Source: Corallium rubrum
Taxonomy: Eukaryota; Cnidaria; Anthozoa; Scleralcyonacea; Coralliidae
Direction: 5' to 3'
Assembly (NCBI GenBank): GCA_964035015.1
Contig: OZ036014.1
Span: forward strand, 2,258,201-2,322,200
DNA: 64,000 nucleotides
Below the pieces are notes generated by a model. It made no database searches. It was given only the letters and a program-made list of their open reading frames with translations, and was not told the origin of the DNA. Positions within the stretch are counted from its first letter, which is position 1. The number at the start of each line of letters is the position of its first letter. This document shows, piece by piece, positions 1 through 27,400 of this stretch. The translations under genes and the position numbers were made by a program.

Positions 1-311
1 TTATCTTATATTATATTATATTATATTATATTATATTATATTATATTATATTATATTATATTATATTATATTATATTATATTATATTATATTATATTATA
101 TTATATTATATTATATTTTATTATATATTATATTATATATTATATATTATATATTATATATTATATATTGTATATTGTATATTGTATATTGTATATTGTA
201 TATTGTATACTGTATACTGTATACTGTATACTGTATACTGTATTATATTATATTATATTATATTATATTATATTATATTATATTATATTATATTATATTA
301 TATTATATTAT
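1..311. repeat. (TTATA)n pentamer array with TATTGTA and TACTGTA variants
   Basis: Near-pure TATAT/TTATA pentamers occupy both ends. The middle, about 160-240, shifts to TATATTG and then ATACTGT units. It lies in a COP1 intron upstream of the first visible exon. Confidence 0.95.
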
Positions 312-400
312 GAATCTATTATCTCTGGACATTCATGTTCCCTTGATGCTTACAAGTACTCATAATTCAACATGTTTTCTTTAATTTCTTTATTTCTTAG

Positions 401-17345
<16,945 letters not shown>

Positions 17346-17727
17346 ACATGAACGAAGTCCTTCATCTTGTTACATTTTGGAGACTGGTAACCTCCATCAC
17401 CCACATCTTACAAAACACTATGCTAGATTTAAGTTATTTAGTGGCAGTTTTATCTGATACGCCTAAAAAAACATTCGGACAGAACTGGGACATTTTTCTC
17501 GAATTTAATAAATTTAGTAAATATTTTATTGCGAATGCGATGCCCAGTTCAAAGATTTTCAACCATATGTTAACTTCTGTACAAACCTATATATCTATTA
17601 TATATAATATGTAGATGTTGATCTGCTATTCTGTCAATATAAATATTGTACAGTGTAGACCAGTAATTTTATTATATGACAATGGTGTCATTTTCCCTCA
17701 TATGTGGGCAATGGAACGCAGCTTTTT

Positions 17728-18490
17728 CCAGGCCATATTAAACACTAAATTAAAGTGATTCTGATGAAAATATTGTTGACAATGTTTTTGCATAATCCTA
17801 AAGATGTTATGGTAGTTAGTAATCATGCAAAGTTTCATTTCAAAATCCGTTGAAGAAAAGGTGATATTTTACGTGTGAAGTTTGTATTTTGGAGCGCCGC
17901 CATTAAAGTGACTGAGCTTGAGAAGAATGAGTCGAGGAAGCTTATGACGTCAGGCGCGCAACGAGAGGGGGGTCGGGGGTGCGACCGACCCCCTTTTTGG
18001 GGGTGCGAGGGAAATTTTGAAGGTCAGAAATTACTTCTACTCTCTCTGACGCCTAAAACATGTGATTTAAAACCTTTATACTTGGGTCACAAGTGTCTTC
18101 AATGTAGGAAATGCCATTTTACCGACCCAAAGTTCAAAAATTTACCGCGGGGGTATGCCCCTGGACCCCCCTAGATTTGTGTCGTCACTTTGTCCTAAAA
18201 ACGACCCCCCTTTCAAAAATCCTGGTTACGCCCTTGTATGACGTTATAGACTCAATGACCCTTTTGTTGACAATAACAGCGATCTTTTGTTTCTACTGAG
18301 TCTGTGACGTTATAAGTTCTCAACTCAGTCTTCTCAAACACGGCCAATTTAATGGCGGCGCTCCAAAAACACAACTTTGTTTTTGAGAATTTCGAAATGA
18401 AACTTTGCACAATTATCAAGTTCCATAATATCTTTAAAATTATGCAGAAACATTACCAACAATATTTTCATCAGAGAAACACTTTAGGCC
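17728..18490. mobile_element. Non-autonomous DNA transposon with long terminal inverted repeats
   Basis: The left arm near 17728-17925 (GGCCATATTAAACACT ... GGAGCGCCGCCATTAAAG) is inverted on the right at about 18345-18490 (TTAATGGCGGCGCTCC ... AAACACTTTAGGCC). The interior has a GC-rich tract (GGGGGGTCGGGGGTGCG at about 17966) and a GGGGGTATGCCCCTGGACC segment shared with other repeats. No coding frame was recognised. Confidence 0.75.
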
Positions 18491-19105
18491 ATTTGCACGA
18501 TGACGTGGGAGGGCATTGGGTGAGTACAACTACCAGAATGCTTTGCCAGTATTCTAGGGTTTCGGCTAAAAGGGATGAATCAAAGGGACCCGTCCAGTCC
18601 TTTCGCAGCTTTTCCAAAATATATCGTCAAATATGTTTTTCCAAAAATTAGCTAGGGGGATAAACCAAATTTCTGATTAAGGTTAGGGTTTATGTTGTGG
18701 TTAGGGTATAGACCTTATTCAAAAATGGCCGCCGAATTAAAATTCTTTTATATACATATAAATTAGCCCTTATGAACTCGTTTTCATGTGTGAAATTCAA
18801 AAGAACTTTTACTTTAAAACGAGGTCATAAGGGCTAATTTATATGCACATAAAATCATTCTAATTCGGCGGCCATTTTTGAATAAGGTCTATCGAAAAGA
18901 TTGCTAAAATCTTGAGACTAACTGAAACTTGGGAAGAAACAAATTTGACGACATATTCTGGTAAAGCCGCGAAAGGACTGGACGGATCCTTTTGAGTGAT
19001 CCCTTTTAGTCGAAACCCTAGAATAATGGCAAAGCATAGAATACTGGCAAAGCATTCTGGTAGTTGTAGTCACCCAACGCCATCTCACGTCAACGTGCAA
19101 ATGAT
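18488..19105. mobile_element. Inverted-repeat transposon with a second palindrome nested inside
   Basis: Left arm from CATTTGCACGATGACGTG through GGCTAAAAGGGATGAATC and CCGTCCAGTCCTTTCGC. The right arm is the inverse, from GCGAAAGGACTGGACGG to CACGTCAACGTGCAAATG. It abuts the previous element directly. Fragments of the same arm occur at about 12524. Confidence 0.78.
18706..18896. mobile_element. Nested approximately 190-bp palindromic MITE
   Basis: TAGACCTTATTCAAAAATGG at the left end and its inverse at the right end; arms continue through CCGCCGAATTA and AAATTAGCCCTTATGA. It splits the 18488-19105 element and so inserted later. Confidence 0.8.
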
Positions 19106-19111
19106 CCAATT

Positions 19112-19441
19112 ATAGTCAGTTTCAGCTTGCTTTTGAAATTCGTTTGTCAACATTCGTTGGAAGGTTGGGAACTTGGTACGGAAGTTCGCGAAGTTCGTTG
19201 TGAAGTTCGTCGTGAAGTTCGAATTTAATAAGCTTTGAATTGAATTCCTTTGACAAAATCGCAGAGAAGAAGATTATTTGTTGTATGGAATATAATAATA
19301 GATACTTGGTTAAGCAGAAACAAATTGCCGACTTAAATTTGTATCTACCTCGCAACGTAGTTCGGAACATTGCAACGTAGTTTGGATTGTTCATTTCAAT
19401 TATACTTATCGGATTTCAAAAGCAAGCTGAAACGGACTATA
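19112..19441. mobile_element. MITE, about 330 bp, with CAGCTTGCTTTTGAAAT termini
   Basis: ATAGTCAGTTTCAGCTTGCT at the left end and AGCAAGCTGAAACGGACTAT at the right end. The interior includes tandem GAAGTTCG repeats near 19180-19220. No coding content. Confidence 0.75.
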
Positions 19442-19506
19442 AATTTATCGTACCATTTAATTGTATGTCTGTCAAGTTTAGTTTAGTTTAGTTTAGGCTA
19501 GACGGA

Positions 19507-20955
19507 AGGGAGTAGCTAATGGTCGTGGGTCGTGGGTCGTGGGTAAAATGTCGTGGGTCGTGGGTAAAATGTCGTGGGTCGTGGGTAAAAAGTCGTGGGT
19601 CGTGATTTTTCCCAAAAATTGTCGAGTAAATTATAGAATGAAATAAATGTATTATTGAAGTTGAATAAATTGAATTGACTAGCTATTCGGGAGGGGCGTT
19701 CGTGCCCGACAAAAGTGGATTTGGCACAAACTTGGCGAAGGCCAAACCTCTCTGGCTATTGCATTGTCAAGAGTAATCAATATAATATTAAGTATTGTTA
19801 TAGTCCAAGGCTTCCAGTGTGGGTATTACAATCAGAAGTATTATCAACATCAATAGTAAAAGGAATACGATTATACTAAGTTAAAGGTGAATCACAATCA
19901 CTACAGCGCATTTGCGGAGATATTCATGTTTCTTTATTTTGACGGGTGAGTTAAATATGAAACCCGCGTTTCCATGTTATTATAGAACCAACCGCCTGAG
20001 TGAGCTAATTGACTCTGAAACTTGTTTAATCGAAAGCTGATATTTCGAAACGTTTCGCTTAGAACTTTACAAAATTGACGAAGAATAGTATTTTGACTAT
20101 GTTATTAATTCTGCCCATGCAAACAAATGTGCGTGAAAATTATTGTAAAGTGTATGACAGAACGTCAATATATTGTAAACGCACACGGCGTTTCCAGCGG
20201 ACTTATTTAAATGCAATTACTAATATTTCGAAGACTATAGCTTAAAACGACACGGAATTTACCGAGAATGGTATTTTGATTAACTTTCAACCACATGCAG
20301 ATAAACTAGCCTGCGCCGCAGACGTCCAAAACCCAAAGTCCGCGGCCGAAACGCCGTGTGCGGTGTACGTTTACAATATATTGCTCTGACGTTGAAGTTC
20401 TGTCATATACGCTTTACAATAATTTTCACGTACATTTGTTTGCATGGGCAGAATTAAGAACATAGTCAAAATACTATTCTTCGTCAATTTTGTAAAGTTA
20501 TAAGCGAAACGTTTCGAAATATCAGCTTTCGATTAAACAAGTTTCAGACTCAGGCGGTTGGTTCTAGCTCACCCGTCAAAATAAAGAAACATGAATATCT
20601 CCGCAAATGCGCAGAAGTGATTATGATTCACCTTTACATGTAAATTAGTATGATCGTATTCCTTTTACGATCGATGTTGATAATACTTCTCAGTTCTGAC
20701 TGTAATACCCACACTGGAAGCCTTGAACTATAGCCAGAGGTTTGGCCTTCGCCACGAACGCCCCCCCCCCCCCCCCCCCGTCCCCCGCGAATAGCTATGC
20801 AACTTCAATAATACATTTATTTCATTCTATAATTTACTCGACAATTTTTGGGAAAAATCACGACCCACGACTTTTTACCCACGACCCACGACTTTTTACC
20901 CACGACCCACGACATTTTACCCACGACCCACGACCCACGACCATTAGCTACTCCC
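19507..20955. mobile_element. 1.45-kb foldback transposon with 8-bp target duplication and subterminal TCGTGGG repeats
   Basis: The two halves are nearly complete inverse copies of each other, with arms over 600 bp and a centre near 20200-20340. Each end starts GGGAGTAGCTAATGG followed by tandem TCGTGGG units and the repeated spacer TAAAAWGTCGTGGG. TAGACGGA occurs directly on both sides (19499-19506 and 20956-20963). The right arm has a run of about 21 C at 20760-20780 where the left has GGAGGGGCG, and the left arm carries an extra block of about 30 bp. No transposase frame is visible. Confidence 0.88.
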
Positions 20956-21969
20956 TAGACGGAGACACAACATTTTTGTTTGGCTTCTAAGAAAGTATTT
21001 TTTCTGAGGTTTCCGTGCAAAGGAAGCGACAAACCAGCAGCGAGATTTGTGGCAAGGGTAAATGCTTTTTTCATACAGACCGAACAAACGCGGTTGACAA
21101 AAAACTTATATCGCTTTTAATTTTTAAGAACAAGAAAACGATTTTTTGAATTCGCCACTTTGGAGAGCGAGTCGGTCGAGTTAGCGTTGTAAGGGGAAAA
21201 TGTCCGGCAGCGCCGCTGCCAGGAAATTTTTTGTAAAAGTTGTTCGCAGGAAATTTTTTGTATCTTGCAGGAAATATTTGTCAGTTTTTTTAATCCAAGT
21301 CAAAGTTTAAAGATAAATTTCCTATTCTTCAAAAAATCGAAAAGCGTCATGGTCGCACAATCACACAATTTTGATGGGCATCACTTTTGATCGAATATCA
21401 AGTTTCATATTCGATGACCCATCTTTCTATATTCTTGCCAAACCCAGCGGCGATTTATAAACAATTCGAAAGTGTTTTGAAGGTTTATTACATGACCTTA
21501 TAACCTGTCTAAGTTTCGTTAGAAAATAATGAAATATTTATCATTTCAGTATAGTGTTCCTGTTGCAGGCTGCAGCTGTCATTTGCAAGAATGCAAGCTG
21601 CTTTTATCTTATTCAACTGTTTCAGCATTTCGATTTTTGACGCTAGTACTTGTATTACGTAGTATTCAATTGAAAAAGTTCGCTATTTCAAAGTATGTAT
21701 AGATACCACATTCAGATAAATTATGGTTTTGAGATACAAACTTGCAAGTCTGGTGGTATCACAACTTATAAAATTGAAAAATTCTATCAGGCAGGAAATC
21801 GTTAATTTAGTTCAGCAGGAAATATTTATTTTTGGATTTTGCTGCCAGGAAGAAAAATTAAATCAGTCTTGTGACCGGGCTAGCGCGCCTCGTTTTAACG
21901 CCCCCTAAGTTATGTCTTAGGAATTTCAAATGTTCTTTAACTTGTTAACTTCTTTGTCTTCGTTTTAAA

Positions 21970-22320
21970 ATGATGAGTGGGTGTAGCTGTGCCGACCGCA
22001 GGTTGACGTCAGTTAAGCCCGAACGGCGAAAGGAACTTGGAGAAGTGCAACAAAAAGGTCTTTCTACGCTGAAGCGGTGCTATACGTCATCACCGATTAA
22101 CCAATCGTTGTCGACTAACTTGAGTCTTCAGATCAGGATGTGCACCAATATTCTGGAGTGATATTTGTCAGTATAGAGAACACTACAGAGAAGAGAGGAA
22201 GAGGAAGACTGAGATAACATACTGTGATTTACCCTGAACTGTGAACGTTCGCTTGGACTGGTGGTTACATACGAGGAATCTTTAAGCCCAGTGGAAAAGA
22301 CAAGGTTTTACTTATAAAGT
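21970..22320 (+). other. Possible 5' exon of a plus-strand transcript (tentative)
   Basis: A stretch free of recognisable repeats, with TTGACGTCAG (CRE-like) at about 22003 and a short frame from ATGATGAGTGGG. It ends at a GTAAGT-type donor (ATAAA|GTAAGTT, about 22316). It could be the untranslated first exon of the small membrane protein gene at 32942, which would place the 8-kb satellite in an intron. This is inference only. The rest of 20964-22831 shows nothing recognisable. Confidence 0.2.
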
Positions 22321-22831
22321 AAGTTCGCTTATAGTTAATGAATACGAAAAAAGTATAATAGAAATATAAGTATATAGACTGCTTATAGGCGACGAAGTTT
22401 AAGAGGTAAATGTTATATAGACCTTATAGCAAACGTAACGGCGACGTTTTCGAATATGAAAAAACTCTTCTAAACAGAGGAGTCGTTTTTAGTGTCAAGA
22501 ACAATCTCAGTTTCGTTGCGGCTTTGTTTATAACATCGCTTTAACTTTCTCAACCGTGAATCCTTTTAATATTTCGCCAAATAATTCCACTCGTCAGAAT
22601 AGCAAGCCAGGATTGAAAGGTTTAAAACTTATCTCAATTAACTTTTACAACTCTGAATTGCCTTTGATGGTTTTAATCTTCCTGACGCCAGGAAGATTTT
22701 ACTCGTTATTTGGAGGCCGCTATGGTTGAAAGGCTTAAACGATAGCGACATAACAACGACAGCGGAAATATATATGGCATATCTTAAGAATGACTTCAAT
22801 ACAAGTCAGGCAGTCGTATTGTTTTGGTATT

Positions 22832-23003
22832 AAAAGCAGCGTACTGCGTAGGCAGTGTTGAAACAACAATCGAAATAGATATACTGCCGAAACAGAGAAC
22901 GTAGGAGTCTAACGTTCCGAACGAAGGCCTTCGTCAGAGAGAAACGTTAGACTCCTACGTTCTCTGTTTCGGCAGTATATCTAACCTTACTATATTTCGA
23001 TTG
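22832..23003. mobile_element. Palindromic MITE family (GAAGGCCTTCGTC centre), copy 1
   Basis: The half-element runs GTGTTGAAACAACAATCGAA, ATACTGCCGAAACAGAGAAC, GTAGGAGTCTAACGTT, CGAACGAAGGCC and is followed by its inverse. Other copies: 43553-43751, 53166-53917 (expanded), 60005-60098 (partial), 61207-61302 (degenerate) and 61798-62016. Confidence 0.85.
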
Positions 23004-23675
23004 TTTTGGTATTGTCAAGTTTACAAAGTCGTATATCGTGAAAAACTTTTAATTAAGACTTGTCTCGAGAACTCATGCCCTGTGCGAGTTAGGTGTCTCA
23101 TGTTTATAACTATACAATGAAATACTAACTGCCCAGACGGGTTCACTATTCTGAAATATTTTACGTGTGAGTTCGTATGTTCGTTCCTTCGTGCGAAATG
23201 AATAGCAAGTGACGTTTTAGATGTATACACTACTATTTATAATACAAATTCGGACAGCAAAGTGTTAAAATCGTCCAAGTCACGACAGATGACGGACTTG
23301 TTTTGCTCAATTACACAAGAGGTCATCATCTACCCACGCAAAAACGCACATTCTGTGTCAGACCTGATGCAGAATGATGTCAGATCTGTTCAGAAAAATA
23401 TAGCGATCCCTGATACAACCTGTTGCAGTATCAGCTATGATACACCTATGATATCATATCTGTATCATACCTGCAGCTACAACAGACTGTTCAGAATAAA
23501 CTGTATCAGCCTGACACGTTCAGTGCTGTATCAATTTGATATAACAGACTGAACAGGTATGTTGTCTACGGAGCTGTCGCAGTCTGTTAGAAATTCTAAC
23601 TAAATGTTTATACATCAGTGCTGGTACATTCTGTAGCTGTCAGGTTGTATCAAGGGTCGCTACATTTCTCTGAAC

Positions 23676-24280
23676 AGAGGGGCCCCTATACCCCATTCAC
23701 AAAATGCATTCACGTAAAAATATTTAGTCTTTTCACGAGTCACGAAAAATCGCAAAAACTCTTTCACGTTCACACAAAAATCGAGGCAATCACGATTCAC
23801 GTAAAAATACAAACGAAATTCACGGATTAATATTTAGCATCATCTGACTGATTAATAATATTTTGCATTCTCGAAGTGTTTCTCTTCAATCTCAGAAGAA
23901 TGCAGCAAGTTGAAAGAATTCTTTCTGTCCTTGCAGTCCATTGTAAAGGTCTGTAAACACTGCGATCATGCATTAAATAATAAATTTCACATTACATCAA
24001 GTACATGCTATTCCGGTGTTCAACTGTTCGAAGACAGACTTAGACAACAACAAAAATTCCATAAATCCTAAAAAAAACTGTTCACGCAAAACATACGAAT
24101 CACGCTTAATTCTAGCTTTCATTCACGGGTCACGGTTAAATCAAAAGTTACTTTCACGTTGCACGTAAAAAGATTTGAAACCTTACGATCACGGATTAAA
24201 AAAATCATCGATCACATTTCACGGGTAAGTAAACTAACCCAATCACGCTTCACGCGAAAAGTATAGGGGAGGGACCCTCT
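23676..24280. mobile_element. Non-autonomous transposon with clustered subterminal TCACG motifs
   Basis: Termini AGAGGGGCCCCTATAC and GTATAGGGGAGGGACCCTCT are imperfect inverted repeats. The first 140 bp and last 180 bp hold many TTCACG, ATCACG and GTCACG motifs separated by short A-rich spacers, while the middle lacks them. This arrangement resembles transposase-binding subterminal repeats. It sits inside a region with repeated CTGTATCA/TGATACAG motifs (23340-23560). Confidence 0.6.
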
Positions 24281-24429
24281 CAACAGATTCAGTGATATCA
24301 GAGCTGATCAGACTGAGTTTTTACGTGTGTATGTTTATATCCTAATATTATGCATAGACAACTTGAATAAAATCAAATGTTCGACATTTTTCCGTCTTTG
24401 CAGCTATCATGCAGCTTAGTCTTAATCGG

Positions 24430-27400
24430 TCAAAATGTTAAGGCCTAGCCTTTACTTTTTGGGCGATTTGGGCCATTTTTTTGACTTTTGAAATATGGTC
24501 AAAAGAGTCAAGTAAAGCCTTTTGGTGCTTCTGTTGCAACGAGAAGGCTTTATTTGAGCTAAATTTTCGTTTTTTAGCCTTATTCAAAAGTTTAAAAAAT
24601 GGCCAAAATCGGTCAAAATGTTAAGGGGTTAGCCTTTACTATTTGGCCGATTTGGGCCATTTTTTTACTTTTGAAATATGGTCAAAAAAGTCAAATAAAG
24701 CCTTTTTGGAGCTTCTGTTGCAACGAGAAGGCTTTATTTGAGTTAAATTTTCATTTTTAGCCTTATTTCAAAAGTTTTGGCCAGAAGGTCTAGTCTAAAA
24801 AGGCTTTATTTGACTTTTTTGACCATATTTCAAAAGTAAAAAAAAATATGGCCAAAATCGGGCCAAAAAGTAAAGGCTTTGACCCCTCAACATTTTGACC
24901 GATTTTGGCCATATTTTCAACTTTTGAAATAAGGCTAAAAAATAAAAATTTAGCACAAATAAAGCCTTTTCCTTGCTACAGAAGTAAAAAAAAGGCTTTA
25001 TTTGTGCTAAATTTTTATTTTTTTAGCCTTATTTTAAAAGTCGAAAATATGGCCAAAATCGGTCAAAATGTTAAGGGGTCAAGCCTTTACTTTTTGGCCC
25101 GATTTTGGCCATTTGTTTTACTTTTGAAATATGGTCAAAAAAGTCAAATAAAGCCTTTTTAGACCTGTGGAAAGGAGAAGCCTGCATTTGGACTAAATAT
25201 ATATATATATTTCTCTTTTTTGAAAAAAAATATCGAAAAAAAAAATGTAAAGGGGTTAGCCTTTACTTTTTGACCGATTTTGTTCACTTTTGAAACTTTT
25301 GTGTTAGGGTCAAAAACGGTTAAATAAAGGCGTTTTAAACCTGTGTAAAGGAGAAGGCTGTATTTTGGCTAAAAAAATTTTTTTTGATGTTTTGAAAAAA
25401 ATCTGGAAAAAAAAAAGTAAAGGGGTTAGCCTTTACTTTTTGACCGATTTTGGTCACTTTTGAAACTTTTGAGTTAGGGTTAAAAACGGTTGAATAAAGG
25501 CGTTTTAAACATTCTGTGAAAAGGAGAATGCTGTATTTTGGCTAAAAATATTTTTTTTGATTTTTTGAAAAAAATACCCGAAAAAAAAAGTAAAGGGGTT
25601 AGCCTTTACTTTTTGACCGATTTTGGTCACTTTTGAAACTTTTGAGTTAGGGTCAAAAACGGTTAAATAAAGGCGTTTTAAACCTTCTGTGAAAAGGAGA
25701 AGGCTGTATTTTGGCTAAAAATATTTTTTTCGATATTTTGAATAATCTCCCGAGAAAAAAAAGTAAAGGGGTTAGGCTTTACTTTTTGACCGATTTTGGT
25801 CACTTTTTGAAACTTTTTAGTTAGGGTCAAAAGCGGTTAAATAAAGCCATTTTAAACGCTCTGTGAAAAGGAGAAGGCTGTATTTTGGCTAAAAATATTT
25901 TTTTCGATATTTTGAATAATCTCCCGAGAAAAAAAAGTAAAGGGGTTAGCCTTTACTTTTTGACCGATTTTGGTCACTTTTTGAAACTTTTTAGTTAGGG
26001 TCAAAAACGGTTAAATAAAGTCGTTTTAAACCTTCTGTGAAAAGGAGAAGGCTGTATTTTGACTAAAAATATTTATTTTGATTTTTTGAAAAAAAATCCC
26101 GAAAAAAAAAAGTAAAGGGGTTAGCCTTTACTTTTTGACCGATTTTGGTCACTTTTGAAACTTTTCAGTTAGGGTCAAAAACGGTTAAATAAAGGCGTTT
26201 TAAACCTTCTGTGAAAAGGAGAAGGCTGTATTTTGGCTAAAAATATTTTTTTCGATATTTTGAATAATCTCCCGACTCCCGAGAAAAAAAGTAAAGGGGT
26301 TAGGCTTTACTTTTTGACCGATTTTGGTCACTTTTTGAAACTTTTTAGTTAGGGTCAAAAGCGGTTAAATAAAGCCATTTTAAACGCTCTGTGAAAAGGA
26401 GAAGGATGTATTTTGGCTAAAAATATTTATTTTGATTTTTTGAAAAAAATCCCGAAAAAAAAAAAGTAAAGGGGTTAGCCTTTACTTTTTGACCGATTTT
26501 GGTCAAAAAGGCTAAAGCCTTTACTTTTTGACCGATTTTGGTCACTTTTGAAACTTTTGAGTTAGGGGCAAAAACGGTTAAATAAAGGCGTTTTAACCCT
26601 GTGAAAAGGAGAAGGCTGTATATTTTGGCTAAAAAAAATTTTTTTTATTTTTTGAAAAAAATCCCGGAAAAAAAAGTAAAGGGGTTAGCCTTTACTTTTT
26701 GACCGATTTTGGTCACTTTTGAAACTTTTGAGTTAGGGTCAAAAACGGTTAAATAAAGGCGTTTTAAACCTTCTGTGAAAAGGAGAAGGCTGTATTTTGG
26801 CTAAAAATATTTTTTTCGATATTTTGAATAATCTCCCGAGAAAAAAAAGTAAAGGGGTTAGCCTTTACTTTTTGGCCGATTTGGGCCATTTTTTTACTTT
26901 TGAAATATGGTCAAAAAACTCAAATAAAGCCTTTTTGGAGCTTCTGTTGCAACGAGAAGGCTTTATTTGAGTTAAATTTTCATTTTTAGCCTTATTTCAA
27001 AAGTTTTGGCCAGAAGGTCTAGTCTAAAAAGGCTTTATTTGACTTTTTTGACCATATTTCAAAAGTAAAAAAATATGGCCAAAATCGGGCCAAAAAGTAA
27101 AGGCTTTGACCCCTCAACATTTTGACCGATTTTGGCCATATTTTCAACTTTTGAAATAAGGCTAAAAAATAAAAATTTAGCACAAATAAAGCCTTTTCCT
27201 TGCTACAGAAGTAAAAAAAAGGCTTTATTTGTGCTAAATTTTTATTTTTTTAGCCTTATTTTAAAAGTCGAAAATATGGCCAAAATCGGTCAAAATGTTA
27301 AGGGGTCAAGCCTTTACTTTTTGGCCCGATTTTGGCCATTTGTTTTACTTTTGAAATATGGTCAAAAAAGTCAAATAAAGCCTTTTTAGACCTGTGGAAA

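Noticed and set aside
24905..25162. Duplicate 85-residue frames at 24905 and 27132
   Set aside because: They lie entirely in the satellite array; their identity reflects the 2.2-kb higher-order duplication, not a gene family.
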